A stretch of 20,546 nt of DNA from Promethearchaeota archaeon. GTDB taxonomy: Archaea; Asgardarchaeota; Lokiarchaeia; Sigynarchaeales; SOKP01. The notes under the pieces are model-generated. The model did not search any database. It saw only the letters and a list, made by a program, of their open reading frames with translations, and had not been told where the DNA came from. The stretch spans positions 1 to 20,546 of the forward strand of contig SDNV01000045.1 of assembly GCA_004524515.1 (NCBI GenBank), given 5' to 3'. Below are positions 6,549 to 14,950 of the stretch, one piece after another. The first letter of the stretch is position 1, and each line of letters opens with the position of its first letter. The position numbers and the translations under genes were made by a program.

Positions 6549-8372
6549 TTATTTTAAATTACTGACAATAATATAAGCATATTTTTTACCAATAACTTTA
6601 GAGAGTTCTTCAAATGACGCATTTTTAACACCTTCAAGACTTCCAAAATGAGTTAATAGTTTATTTCGGGTTGCTGGCCCTATTCCTTTAATCTCATCCA
6701 ATACTGATCCTTTCACTCTTGATTGTCTTTGTTTTTTATGCAATCTTACAGCAAATCTATGGGCTTCGTCTCTAATTCTCTGAAATAATTTTAATAAAGG
6801 AGAATTCTTAGGTAATATTAGTGGTTTTTTTTCTCCAGGAATATAGACCTCTTCGAGTTTTTTTGCCAAACCAATTATAGGAATTCCATCAATTCCTAAA
6901 TCTTTTAGGACAGAAATTCCCGCATTTAATTGTCCTTTGCCGCCATCCACTAAAATTAAATCCGGTAATTCCAGATCCTTCGCTAATAAATATGTATATC
7001 TTCTCCTCATTACTTCTTTCATCATAGCAACATCATCTGGAGTAGATTTAGAACGGACTTTATAATGTCGATAATATTTATTACACGGTTTTCCTTCAAG
7101 AAAATACACCATTGAGCCTGTAGCGTCAGTTCCTTCTATGTTGGATATGTCAAATCCTTCAATAATTCTTGGTTCTTTAGATAAATTTAAAATTTCCTTA
7201 GCGTTTATTAAAGAAAGTTGGATTTGGTCCTCTTGTTCCTGTTTAATACCTTCCATTTGAATCTGCTGATTAACCATTACTTTTGCATTTTTTGATGCGA
7301 TACGCATTAACCCAATCTCGTCGGAGAATGGAGTTCTAATGTGAATGGATTCCTTGACATCCTTTAAAATAGCTTTTAAAATAGTGGCATCTTGATAAAG
7401 TTGCGGTATAACAATAATATCTGGGAGATTAAGGTTAGCATTCTGATAATATTGTTCTAAAACAGAACCAAATATTTCCTTTTCTAAATCTAATGTTTCT
7501 CTTAAATCGAATGTAAAAGAACTTTTATTGGTTATTTTTCCTTCACGGATATGAATAATAACAAGAGCCGCATATTTTTTATCAATATGATATCCAATAA
7601 TATCTTTATTCACTTCTCTATCTAAAAGGACATGTTGACTAGCTGTCGAACGTTCAATTGCTTCCAGTTTGTCTCTCCAAAAAGCTGCTAATTCAAATTT
7701 TTGCTCTTTAGCTGCTTTTTTCATCTTATCTGTAATTTGGTTTTTTAATTCTTCGGTCTCCCCCTTTAAAAACAATTCAATTTGTTTTACATTTTCAATA
7801 TATTTTTCTTTACTAATCGCATTAATACAAGGCCCTGGACATAGGTTTAATTGATAATATAAACAAGGTCTTTCTTTTTTTCCAACTTTTTTTTTACAAG
7901 AGCAATATGGAAAAATTTTTCTTAAATCTCTTAAAATTCTTCTTATTTCTTTTTTATCGGTATATGGTCCTAAGAATAAATTTTCTGAGGAAAACCATTG
8001 CGGATTTCTTAGAATTTTAATTCTAGGATATTCCTCAGTATAAAAGATTCCAATCCAAGGGTATGATTTGGAATCTCGCATAATAACATTGTAGCGGGGT
8101 AAATGTTTCTTTATTTGAATATTTTCTAATATTGAAGCTTCTTTTTCATTTTCTGTCACAAAATATTCAATATATTTTATTCTTTTAACTAAATCTTTTA
8201 TTTTCTCCTCGTAATAGGGATCAGTATACTTAGTTTTCGCGAAGTATTGGGAAACTCTCTTTTTTAAACTACGCGCTTTCCCAACATAAATAATTTTTTG
8301 ATCTTTATCTTTAAATATGTAAATCCCAGGTTCATTTGGCAAACTTTTTCGTTGTATTTCTAAATCTGACAT
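6549..8372 (-). CDS. uvrC: UvrABC excision nuclease subunit C
   Basis: The 607-residue length and domain order match bacterial UvrC, the nuclease that cuts both sides of DNA damage after UvrA and UvrB have located it. The N-terminal GIY-YIG domain (GIY at 16-18, YVG at 29-31) makes the 3' cut. A cysteine cluster (C157, C159, C170, C178, C182) fits the Fe-S site of the family. A UVR coiled-coil region lies near 205-240. The RNase H-like nuclease for the 5' cut has Asp408 in GFDISN, Asp476 in LVDGGKGQ and His538 in RDEAHRFA. A helix-hairpin-helix region lies at about 555-605. All catalytic residues are present. Mesophilic archaea are thought to have acquired uvrABC from bacteria. uvrA and uvrB are not in this window. 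It is convergent with lysW. Confidence 0.96.
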   Translation of the reverse strand: MSDLEIQRKSLPNEPGIYIFKDKDQKIIYVGKARSLKKRVSQYFAKTKYTDPYYEEKIKDLVKRIKYIEYFVTENEKEASILENIQIKKHLPRYNVIMRDSKSYPWIGIFYTEEYPRIKILRNPQWFSSENLFLGPYTDKKEIRRILRDLRKIFPYCSCKKKVGKKERPCLYYQLNLCPGPCINAISKEKYIENVKQIELFLKGETEELKNQITDKMKKAAKEQKFELAAFWRDKLEAIERSTASQHVLLDREVNKDIIGYHIDKKYAALVIIHIREGKITNKSSFTFDLRETLDLEKEIFGSVLEQYYQNANLNLPDIIVIPQLYQDATILKAILKDVKESIHIRTPFSDEIGLMRIASKNAKVMVNQQIQMEGIKQEQEDQIQLSLINAKEILNLSKEPRIIEGFDISNIEGTDATGSMVYFLEGKPCNKYYRHYKVRSKSTPDDVAMMKEVMRRRYTYLLAKDLELPDLILVDGGKGQLNAGISVLKDLGIDGIPIIGLAKKLEEVYIPGEKKPLILPKNSPLLKLFQRIRDEAHRFAVRLHKKQRQSRVKGSVLDEIKGIGPATRNKLLTHFGSLEGVKNASFEELSKVIGKKYAYIIVSNLK

Positions 8373-8596
8373 AGATTAATGCTAATATGCTAAATAGAAT
8401 TGTAAATTAATGAAATTCTTTAATAATTTTAATTTAAGAGAAGTTGTTTTTTAATTAGAATATTTCTATTATACTTTTATATTAAAAAGAATTAATATAT
8501 ATTTGTTATACCTCATAAATTTATTGAAAGAGAGTATTATTTCTTTATTTTAATTGATTTTAATTAAATAAATTATACTAATTACTATATTATATT

Positions 8597-8797
8597 ATGG
8601 CAGGCATTAGACTTTGTCCAAAATGTAAAAAACCAACCCTTAGAAATGCCACTAATGTAAGTGGATGGCTCGCTCCAAACCTGTATGAGTGTAGTGATAT
8701 TAAATGCGGCTATGTTGGATCTATTTATATTGAAGTAGATCCAAATGATTTCAAACTCGAAGAAAATTCTAATTCCAATAAAAAAGAAAAAGAATAA
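8597..8797 (+). CDS. Small zinc-ribbon protein
   Basis: This 66-residue protein has CPKC at 7-10 and a second pair, C32 and C37 (followed by GY), consistent with one zinc ribbon. The middle, SGWLAPNLYECSD, and 'YVGSIYIEVDP' resemble short zinc-ribbon proteins common in archaea and of unknown function. The C-terminal tail is low-complexity and charged (N, S, K, E). The start is the ATG at 8597. A 224-bp, very AT-rich spacer separates it from the divergent uvrC and presumably holds both promoters; I could not pick out one convincing TATA box. It lies 72 bp upstream of the isomerase gene, so co-transcription is possible. Confidence 0.7.
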   Translation: MAGIRLCPKCKKPTLRNATNVSGWLAPNLYECSDIKCGYVGSIYIEVDPNDFKLEENSNSNKKEKE

Positions 8798-8869
8798 TAT
8801 TTTGAATTTTCATGTTTTTTATAAAATATATTCCATAATCATAAAAATTCATATTTGATCTGAATAAAA

Positions 8870-9817
8870 ATGGACCAATTATTAAAAGATGCTGAAAAAA
8901 TAAAATCCTTGGAAATTCAAGGTGCAACTAATGTAGCTTTAAGTGCTATTAGTTTTTTGAGTGAGTACGTTAAACGATTAAAATTCAAAAAAATCGATGA
9001 TTTTATTAAAGCTTTAAATGAAGCAAGAGAAATTCTCATTGAATCACGTCCAACTGAACCAGCCATGCAAAATGGATTAAATTACATTATGAATAAGCTT
9101 ATGAAATGTAAAGATCAATGTACAATAGATAATATTAGTAGTTTGATTGAGACGTATAAGAATGAATACAAACAAATGATAGAAGATTCTAAGAAAAAAA
9201 TAGCCATAATTGGTGCAAGAAGAATCCCTGATGTGCCAAGAGGAGATGAATTTATTGTAATGACTCATTGTCATAGCTCGGTGGTGACAGGTATACTTAT
9301 AGAGGCAAAAAAACAAGGTAAACACCATCTTAAAGTAATTAACACAGAAACTCAACCCAAATTACAGGGTAGAAAAACAGCAATTGAATTATTAGAAGCA
9401 GGTATTGATGTAATACATGTTGTTGACAGTGCAATGCGATGGGCAGTGAATCATTTCGAAGTAGATTTGATTCTCATTGGTGCTGATAGTATAACGAGCG
9501 AGGGAACCGTTCTTAATAAAATAGGAAGTCGCCTTCTAGCTTTAGTAGCCCATGAAGAGCACGTGCCTTTTTATGTAGCAAGTTCACTATTAAAATACAA
9601 TCCAGTATCTCAATTTGGGATTTTAGAAAAAATAGAAATGAGAGATGAGAAAGAGATATGGGAAAAAGCACCCAAAGGCATAAGAATATTAAATCCGGCT
9701 TTTGAAACCGTTAGTAGGAGATATATTGATGGTCTTATAACAGAAGCTGGAATTTTTGCATCGAGTCATGTACATTATTATTTTTCAAAACTCTATCCCG
9801 ATTTAATATATGAATAA
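8870..9817 (+). CDS. Ribose-1,5-bisphosphate isomerase
   Basis: The 315 residues align from end to end with archaeal ribose-1,5-bisphosphate isomerase, a member of the eIF2B alpha/methylthioribose-1-phosphate isomerase family. Visible family features are the N-terminal IKSLEIQGATNVA, the loop THCHS with the catalytic-type Cys134, TETQPKLQG (159-167), VVDSA (184-188), GADSI with Asp206, NKIG (216-219) and the C-terminal NPAFETV...YIDGLITEAGI. The enzyme converts ribose 1,5-bisphosphate to ribulose 1,5-bisphosphate in the archaeal AMP degradation pathway. Its product is the substrate of the RuBisCO encoded directly downstream on the opposite strand, with 3 bp between the stop codons. That pairing supports this function over eIF2B or methylthioribose-phosphate isomerase. 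Confidence 0.9.
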   Translation: MDQLLKDAEKIKSLEIQGATNVALSAISFLSEYVKRLKFKKIDDFIKALNEAREILIESRPTEPAMQNGLNYIMNKLMKCKDQCTIDNISSLIETYKNEYKQMIEDSKKKIAIIGARRIPDVPRGDEFIVMTHCHSSVVTGILIEAKKQGKHHLKVINTETQPKLQGRKTAIELLEAGIDVIHVVDSAMRWAVNHFEVDLILIGADSITSEGTVLNKIGSRLLALVAHEEHVPFYVASSLLKYNPVSQFGILEKIEMRDEKEIWEKAPKGIRILNPAFETVSRRYIDGLITEAGIFASSHVHYYFSKLYPDLIYE

Positions 9818-9820
9818 TTT

Positions 9821-11101
9821 TTATTTACCCCATTTATCCATAGCTTTTTGTAATTCAGAGTGTGTCTTAGCATAGTCTTCTATTGTGGTATTGTTAAGAA
9901 CCGCATCAACAGCTTGTCTTATCGCAATTGCTCCCGCTTCAGTACCATCTGGATGACCATGACAACCACCCCCAAATTGAAAGACCAGGTCGGTTCCTAA
10001 AATATCAATAAGCTCGGGGACATGAAGGGGGCTTAGACCTCCCGATGCTACTGGTAGAATTGGTTTTATATTACCCCATTCTTGGTCTAATAAAGTAATA
10101 TTATTCCCCTTAATATGCTTTTCTGTAATAACCTTATTAATCTCTATTACTTCCTGTCTTCCTCCTTCCATTTTTCCAACGACAGTTCCCGTATGGAGTT
10201 GATCCATTCCAATAAGCCTCATTATTTTTGCTAATGATAACATGGTCATACCGTGCTTTTTATTACGTGTAATAGCCGCATGCATCGCTCGATGAGCATG
10301 AATCACGATATTTTTATCATCCAAATATTCCCTAATCTCCTGAAGGGCTGAAAAACCAACCGTTAAAATATCTAGCATAATATATTCTCCTCCATGTTCT
10401 ATGACAAAATCGGCCCGTTTCTCCATAATGGATACCGGGGCAGTTATATTTGGCATATAAATTTTCTTTTCTCCAGTTTCAATTTCAACCTTATCGCGTA
10501 TCTTAAGCGTTTCTTCAACTCTTTTTTCAAATCTATTAAATTTCATACTAGTTAGGTTCTCATCATCTTTTACGATATCCAATCCTCCTTTCCAAGCTTG
10601 TCCACATACTTTTGCGTGCTCAATCTCATTCAATCCTACTTTGGGCTTTACAATGGTGCCCAGTAGGGGTCTTTTGTCGATCTTGATGAGTTTTCTAATC
10701 CCCTTAATTCCAAATTTTGGACCAGGATAGACATTTACAATCTCTTTGGGAAATGAGATATCTAATAATCGTAAATTTTTAAGAGCTTTCATCCCATAAA
10801 TATTACCTGCAATCGCACTTAGAATTTGAGACATATTATCTGCTTCAAAAAGATCTTTTGTGTACGCTATCTTAACGATATGATTTTTTTCATCAATATA
10901 ATAGGCAGAGGGACGTAATTTCTCCGCGATTTCTTTAGACATCGTAATAATTTCTGTCCAGGTTCCAATCGAGCTCTCTTTTGCAATTTCTTCACACGCT
11001 TGTTCCAAGCTAGGACATTCTTCTGGAGCTCTCTCTACATAATACATCGCAATTAGATCTTTTTCATGTGGTTTATAATTTAAGTCTACATAATCAACCA
11101 C
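9821..11101 (-). CDS. rbcL: Form III ribulose-1,5-bisphosphate carboxylase (RuBisCO)
   Basis: The 426-residue protein is an archaeal large-subunit-only RuBisCO. It is closest in wording to the Methanocaldococcus-type form III-b enzymes as I recall them, for instance in the N terminus DYVDLNYKP. All active-site elements are present: ESSIGTWTE (42-50), GNIYGM with Asn100, KPKVGL with Lys152 and Lys154, the carbamylated-lysine motif KDDEN with Lys178, Asp180 and Glu181, HAHRAMHA with His270 and Arg271, the loop-6 lysine in VGKMEGG (Lys310), SGG (353-355) and GGGCHGHPDG (377-386). It should be active. It adds CO2 to ribulose 1,5-bisphosphate, yielding two 3-phosphoglycerate. The start is GTG, supported by an AAGGTGA Shine-Dalgarno sequence 6 nt upstream. 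There is no phosphoribulokinase or small subunit nearby, consistent with the AMP pathway rather than a Calvin cycle. Confidence 0.96.
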   Translation of the reverse strand: MVDYVDLNYKPHEKDLIAMYYVERAPEECPSLEQACEEIAKESSIGTWTEIITMSKEIAEKLRPSAYYIDEKNHIVKIAYTKDLFEADNMSQILSAIAGNIYGMKALKNLRLLDISFPKEIVNVYPGPKFGIKGIRKLIKIDKRPLLGTIVKPKVGLNEIEHAKVCGQAWKGGLDIVKDDENLTSMKFNRFEKRVEETLKIRDKVEIETGEKKIYMPNITAPVSIMEKRADFVIEHGGEYIMLDILTVGFSALQEIREYLDDKNIVIHAHRAMHAAITRNKKHGMTMLSLAKIMRLIGMDQLHTGTVVGKMEGGRQEVIEINKVITEKHIKGNNITLLDQEWGNIKPILPVASGGLSPLHVPELIDILGTDLVFQFGGGCHGHPDGTEAGAIAIRQAVDAVLNNTTIEDYAKTHSELQKAMDKWGK

Positions 11102-11107
11102 TTCAAT

Positions 11108-11112
11108 TCACC
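11108..11112 (-). promoter_or_regulatory. Shine-Dalgarno site deciding the GTG start of RuBisCO
   Basis: GGTGA on the minus strand, within AAGGTGA, lies 6 nt before the GTG at 11101. This spacing makes the non-ATG start convincing, and homologous proteins begin at the same residue. Confidence 0.65.
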
Positions 11113-11202
11113 TTAATTTATCCATTTTAATTCATTTAAAAGAAATATAGATAGCATAAAAATTTTATAGCATAGATTATTATCAAAAACAGTGGTCTTA
11201 TA

Positions 11203-11514
11203 ATGAATGAAGTAAACACGAAACAAGTTTATTTAGAGATTAAAGATTTGAGTTTTAAGAGTGAACAATTAGTTGTCGACTTATTGAGATTTTTATCTGA
11301 AGCCTTACCTCAGATACACCTTGAACGAAATGGTTTTGAGGTTAATATAACTGCACCAAAAAAGCTATCAAAAAGAGCTATTAAACTCAGACTTAAAAAG
11401 TATTTATATAAAAAAGGACTCAATAATGATTATAGACCCATCGCAGTAAAAGATGTTGAGAAAGATGGATTTATGATTAAGGAGAAAAAGATGATTGAGT
11501 TAAGTTATTATTAA
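11203..11514 (+). CDS. Ribosomal protein eL22 homologue
   Basis: This basic 103-residue protein resembles eukaryotic large-subunit protein eL22. The strand segment 'GFEVNITAPKKLSKRAIKLRLKKYLYKKGLNN' (residues 44-75) corresponds to the eL22 core in which a beta strand leads into a conserved SKR and a lysine-rich helix containing KKYLKK. Here SKR is at 56-58 and KKYLYKKGL at 65-73. The N-terminal KQVYLEI matches the first strand, and the overall length fits eL22 without its acidic tail. eL22 is generally absent from archaea, but putative homologues have been reported in Lokiarchaeota. The similarity is judged from memory of the eukaryotic protein. The gene is divergent from RuBisCO across 101 bp and is followed after 50 bp by the CitG-like gene. 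Confidence 0.68.
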   Translation: MNEVNTKQVYLEIKDLSFKSEQLVVDLLRFLSEALPQIHLERNGFEVNITAPKKLSKRAIKLRLKKYLYKKGLNNDYRPIAVKDVEKDGFMIKEKKMIELSYY

Positions 11515-11564
11515 ATAAAATTCTCCAAAAAATAATTAAATATTTTCAAAACTTTAGTTTAAAT

Positions 11565-12524
11565 GTGTCGTTAGAATTAAAAATTAAGTCATTAGATGAC
11601 TTGGCGAGATGTATAGCACTCTCTAGCCTATTAGAAATATCAGGATGGCCTAAACCCGGAAATGTCCACCGTACTAAAGATTTTGAAACGACTCGTTTTG
11701 AACATTTTTTAGCAGGAATTGTTGCCATTCAACCTAAATTCAGAGATTTTTGTCAACAAATTTATGATAAGACAAATAATACGATTTTAAATTATGATTT
11801 CGTAAATTTGGGTGTGTTTTTTAAAGAGGCAGTCAATGAAATGATAAGATGGCAAAGAGGAGGTAATGTGGTACTAGGGCATATTTTAATATTAGCACCT
11901 CTTTCAGCTGCGGCAGCCATATGTCTTAAAAAAAAGCAAAAAAGCTTTGAAAATTTTAAATTCAATTTAAATAAATTAATTGATGATTCTACTGTAGATG
12001 ATACTATTAATTTATATGAAGCTATAAGAATGTGTAATCCTGGAGGTCTTGGAACGACTCGCAAATATGATATTCTTGATGATGACTCCATTAGACAAAT
12101 TAAAGAGGAGGATATTAAGCTAAAAAAAATATTTGAAATTTCAAAAGAGTATGATTCTATCAGCCTCGAATATTCACATGGATTTAAAATAATCTTAGAC
12201 CAAGGTTTACCCTATTATTTTGAGAATTTTAACTCAAACCGAGATGTGAATATTGCAACAGTAGATACTTTTTTAAAGATTCTCGCTGAACACCCTGATA
12301 CTTTAATAATAAGGAAATCGGGTCTAGATTCCGCCAAAAGTGTTTCAAAAAAAGCAGAAGAGATATTAAAACAGGGAGGAATTTCGTCTGAAAGGGGATT
12401 AAAATTGGCTAAACAGTTAGATTTGGAATTACACGAAAAAAAAGGGAAATTAAATCCCGGCACGACTGCAGATATTGTAGCAGGAATAATTTTTTGTGCT
12501 TTAATTTTTGGGTTAAAGTACTAA
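11565..12524 (+). CDS. CitG/MdcB-like triphosphoribosyl-dephospho-CoA synthase family protein
   Basis: The 319 residues carry all the motifs of the CitG family: KPGNVHR (30-36) with TRFEHFLA (43-50), GNVVLGH (100-106), NPGGLG (158-163), HPDTLIIRKSG (243-253) and NPGTTADIVA (297-306). In bacteria the family makes the triphosphoribosyl-dephospho-CoA precursor of the acyl-carrier prosthetic group of citrate lyase and malonate decarboxylase. Many archaea encode a homologue although they lack those enzymes, so the true substrate here is uncertain. The GTG start at 11565 is the best available; the overlapping ATG one base pair earlier in frame two hits a stop after three codons. The gene lies between eL22 and TFS on the same strand with spacers of 50 and 83 bp. 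Confidence 0.85.
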   Translation: MSLELKIKSLDDLARCIALSSLLEISGWPKPGNVHRTKDFETTRFEHFLAGIVAIQPKFRDFCQQIYDKTNNTILNYDFVNLGVFFKEAVNEMIRWQRGGNVVLGHILILAPLSAAAAICLKKKQKSFENFKFNLNKLIDDSTVDDTINLYEAIRMCNPGGLGTTRKYDILDDDSIRQIKEEDIKLKKIFEISKEYDSISLEYSHGFKIILDQGLPYYFENFNSNRDVNIATVDTFLKILAEHPDTLIIRKSGLDSAKSVSKKAEEILKQGGISSERGLKLAKQLDLELHEKKGKLNPGTTADIVAGIIFCALIFGLKY

Positions 12525-12607
12525 ATTTTCCAAAAAATTTTTTGTTAAGTGATAATTTATGATTATTGTAGGAGAATTAAAAAAATATCTTCTGAGCCTG
12601 ATAATTA

Positions 12608-12961
12608 ATGGTTGAATTTTGTGATGAGTGTGGAGGAATGATGCTTCCCTCAAAAGTGAACGGAAAGAAAGTTTTTAAATGTAAATGTGGAGCAATTAAA
12701 CCCTTTTCAGAGGAGCAAAAAGAGTCTTATAAATTAACTACCAAGATTGAGCATTCTGTCAGAGAGGAGGTTTCAAACCTTTCAGAAGTAATGAATTGGA
12801 AAGAAAAAAATTTAAGAAGCACTATAAAAAACTTCAAATGTCCTAGATGTGGATATAATAAGGCACATTTAGAAACAAGACAGACAAGAAGGGCTGACGA
12901 AGGGATGACCCATTTTATTATTTGTTTAAAATGTGGTCGTCATATTAAGATTGGTAGTTAG
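12608..12961 (+). CDS. tfs: Transcription factor S (TFIIS-like RNA cleavage factor)
   Basis: The 117-residue protein has two zinc ribbons. The N-terminal one uses CDEC (5-8) and CKC (25-27) and resembles the RPB9/RPC11 N-terminal ribbon. The C-terminal TFIIS-type ribbon uses CPRC (78-81) and CLKC (106-109). Between the last two cysteine pairs lies QTRRADEGMT, containing Asp97 and Glu98. In TFIIS and archaeal TFS these two acidic residues reach into the RNA polymerase active site and stimulate cleavage of backtracked RNA. Since they are present, this should be an active TFS rather than an inhibitory paralogue. It is convergent with the UPF0235 gene, 9 bp away. Confidence 0.93.
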   Translation: MVEFCDECGGMMLPSKVNGKKVFKCKCGAIKPFSEEQKESYKLTTKIEHSVREEVSNLSEVMNWKEKNLRSTIKNFKCPRCGYNKAHLETRQTRRADEGMTHFIICLKCGRHIKIGS

Positions 12962-12970
12962 TCATGGTTA

Positions 12971-13267
12971 TTATTTTGTTAATCGTTTTATGATTTCCTT
13001 TTCATTTGTTTTTTCAAGAAAATCGATTTGAATAATTTTTGTAGTACTTTTTAGACCGGCTAGTATTTTAATTTGAGTTGAGGAGATGTGTAATTTCTTC
13101 CGTAAAATATTAATTAATTCCTTATTTGCTTTATTTTTCACGGGTTTTGAAATTAGACTGACAATAAGATGCTGATCATTTTCTACAATATCGACCTTTT
13201 TAGAATTTGGTTTAATGTTTAGGTGAAGAAGAAAACTGGTTTCAGAACGCTGTTCAATAAATCTCAT
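12971..13267 (-). CDS. UPF0235 (DUF167/YggU) family protein
   Basis: This 98-residue basic protein has the UPF0235 layout: LNIKPNSKK (16-24) at the first strand, KPVKNKANKELI (41-52) at the conserved helix, and GLKSTTKIIQI (71-81). The family is widespread in bacteria, archaea and eukaryotes, has a small alpha/beta fold and has no settled function. It lies 39 bp downstream of the DHH phosphoesterase on the same strand, so the two may share a transcript. Confidence 0.85.
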   Translation of the reverse strand: MRFIEQRSETSFLLHLNIKPNSKKVDIVENDQHLIVSLISKPVKNKANKELINILRKKLHISSTQIKILAGLKSTTKIIQIDFLEKTNEKEIIKRLTK

Positions 13268-13306
13268 TTTTATGATATAATATATGTGACATTAAATTAT
13301 TTAGAA

Positions 13307-14683
13307 CTACATATATTTAGAAATATTTTCTTTTAATCTGTTAAATGATGGTTTGGATAATCGAAGCCCTCCAGCTAATTTATGGCCTCCCCCCATCCCG
13401 CCTAGTTCTTCCTTAATCTTTTGTATTATTACATTAACTCCCGTTCCACTTTTTTCTAGGTATTTTCGAGTGCATCTAATACTTAATTTTATAGTATGGT
13501 TTCTTTTTTCCTCATCCCCGAGGAATAAGACTTTATAAGGATCCAGAAGTTCATTTACCATGCTAAAGCTAGCTGTATCTGACCAATTACTAGCAGGTAT
13601 TTTATCACCCGCTTCAATGAAGATAGCTTCTTTAGTTTCAAAGCGAGGTAATTTCACAAGAGTTTTTAAATTTTTAACTAAATTGAAAATATATTCATAA
13701 TATATACCTTTTGCGTAAAAAGTAGTTGATTTTCGTTGCACCATCGAAACTGCTGCATTAATATTTTTAAAACACAAAATATTTAGAAGTAAAGCATGTT
13801 CAAAGGCGAACTTTAAGATGCCTTGTTTTTGGGGTAAGATTGAATAATGACCAAAACTGTCAAAATGTCCCTCTTCTTGAATTCTTTGAATTTCAATTGG
13901 GCTCAAATCAATGACCTTCGTATTGGGGTTTATTTGTAATGATTTTAAAAATGGTTTGAGGATATCATCCTCTTCCCCCCCCAATCCTTTAATAAAAGGT
14001 AATATAGAATATTTCAGCCCATTTTTTATGGATTCGTGCATACTACCAAATAAAATTAGCCCTTCTTTATCTTCAATTAGACCCTCATTTACTAATTCTT
14101 CATAAATTTCTCGATTAAAAGATTGAAGTTTATCGGTTGATCTCAATGTATCTCCAGCAATACCAATTACTGTCAACCATCCTAATTTTTTTACTGGTTT
14201 AGGTTTAATTTTTTTGGCAAACATATAGGCTAAAGTTGACCCTGCTATGTGATCTAGACCATCAAAGCCATGAATGGTAGGATTTACGAACTTTAAATTC
14301 TCAGGAATTTTAACATTGCTTAAATTAGCATCTACTTCATGATGATCCAAAATATAGAAATCTTCCTTTCTATTACTTATAATTGGAATCAATTCATTGA
14401 GATTGGAACCCACGTCAGTGAAAATAAGTGCAATCTTATTGGACTGTTCCTTAGATAAAATTCCCTGCAAATAATTTGACCAAGAAACCGAACGATTATA
14501 AATAAAATAATCATAGGCCAAATTCATTCGATAGAGCAGATTCTGGATAATATGTAGACTACTTATCCCATCTGCATCATTATGGGAAATAGCGATAACT
14601 TTTTCATAAGATCGATCAATGAATTGATCTATTGCATTATTGAGATCTGCTAAAAATTTATTGCGGTCGGGAATTTTAGTCAT
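13307..14683 (-). CDS. DHH/DHHA1 phosphoesterase (archaeal RecJ-like)
   Basis: The 458 residues contain the complete DHH catalytic set: SHNDADG (33-39), TDVGS with Asp90, DHH at 113-115 and GIAGD ending in Asp178. A C-terminal DHHA1 domain has GGMGGGHKLAGG at 428-439. These residues bind two Mn2+/Mg2+ ions and hydrolyse phosphodiesters. Archaeal members include RecJ-like exonucleases, some of which, such as GAN, join Cdc45/GINS at the replication fork; others degrade oligoribonucleotides. The full motif set argues for an active nuclease. Its exact role is not decided by the sequence. There is no signal peptide. A 267-bp AT-rich spacer separates it from the divergent membrane protein gene. Confidence 0.9.
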   Translation of the reverse strand: MTKIPDRNKFLADLNNAIDQFIDRSYEKVIAISHNDADGISSLHIIQNLLYRMNLAYDYFIYNRSVSWSNYLQGILSKEQSNKIALIFTDVGSNLNELIPIISNRKEDFYILDHHEVDANLSNVKIPENLKFVNPTIHGFDGLDHIAGSTLAYMFAKKIKPKPVKKLGWLTVIGIAGDTLRSTDKLQSFNREIYEELVNEGLIEDKEGLILFGSMHESIKNGLKYSILPFIKGLGGEEDDILKPFLKSLQINPNTKVIDLSPIEIQRIQEEGHFDSFGHYSILPQKQGILKFAFEHALLLNILCFKNINAAVSMVQRKSTTFYAKGIYYEYIFNLVKNLKTLVKLPRFETKEAIFIEAGDKIPASNWSDTASFSMVNELLDPYKVLFLGDEEKRNHTIKLSIRCTRKYLEKSGTGVNVIIQKIKEELGGMGGGHKLAGGLRLSKPSFNRLKENISKYM

Positions 14684-14950
14684 TTATATCAATTATCTGT
14701 ATTAAAAGAAAAAAGAATATTTTTATATATATTATAATTTAGGAGAAATAAATTTATATCTTAATTTTAATAACTATCCAAATTAATTAAATTTGTCAAG
14801 TTTATTATTTAAAAAGTAATTCATTTTTTAAGCTATTCAAATAAATAGCAGCAAACCGAAAAATCAATCATAAATATTAAAATCTTAAGAAAAATTAATT
14901 AATATTACTTAATTTAGAGTTCAAAACAAGATAAGTTTAAGAATTTTACC

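Noticed and set aside
8373..8596. RNA gene in the spacer between uvrC and the zinc-ribbon gene
   Set aside because: Very AT-rich with no stable complementary segments. It is adequately explained as two divergent promoters.
9077..9355. Leftward open frame opposite the isomerase gene
   Set aside because: It is a shadow frame within a well-conserved enzyme, with a composition unlike real proteins here.
11792..12463. Leftward open frames opposite the CitG-like gene
   Set aside because: They lie wholly within a gene with full family motifs, resemble no family, and are expected shadow frames.
14684..14950. RNA gene or small ORF in the spacer before the surface protein
   Set aside because: The 267 bp are uniformly AT-rich without long inverted repeats or a convincing frame. 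I take it as a divergent promoter region.
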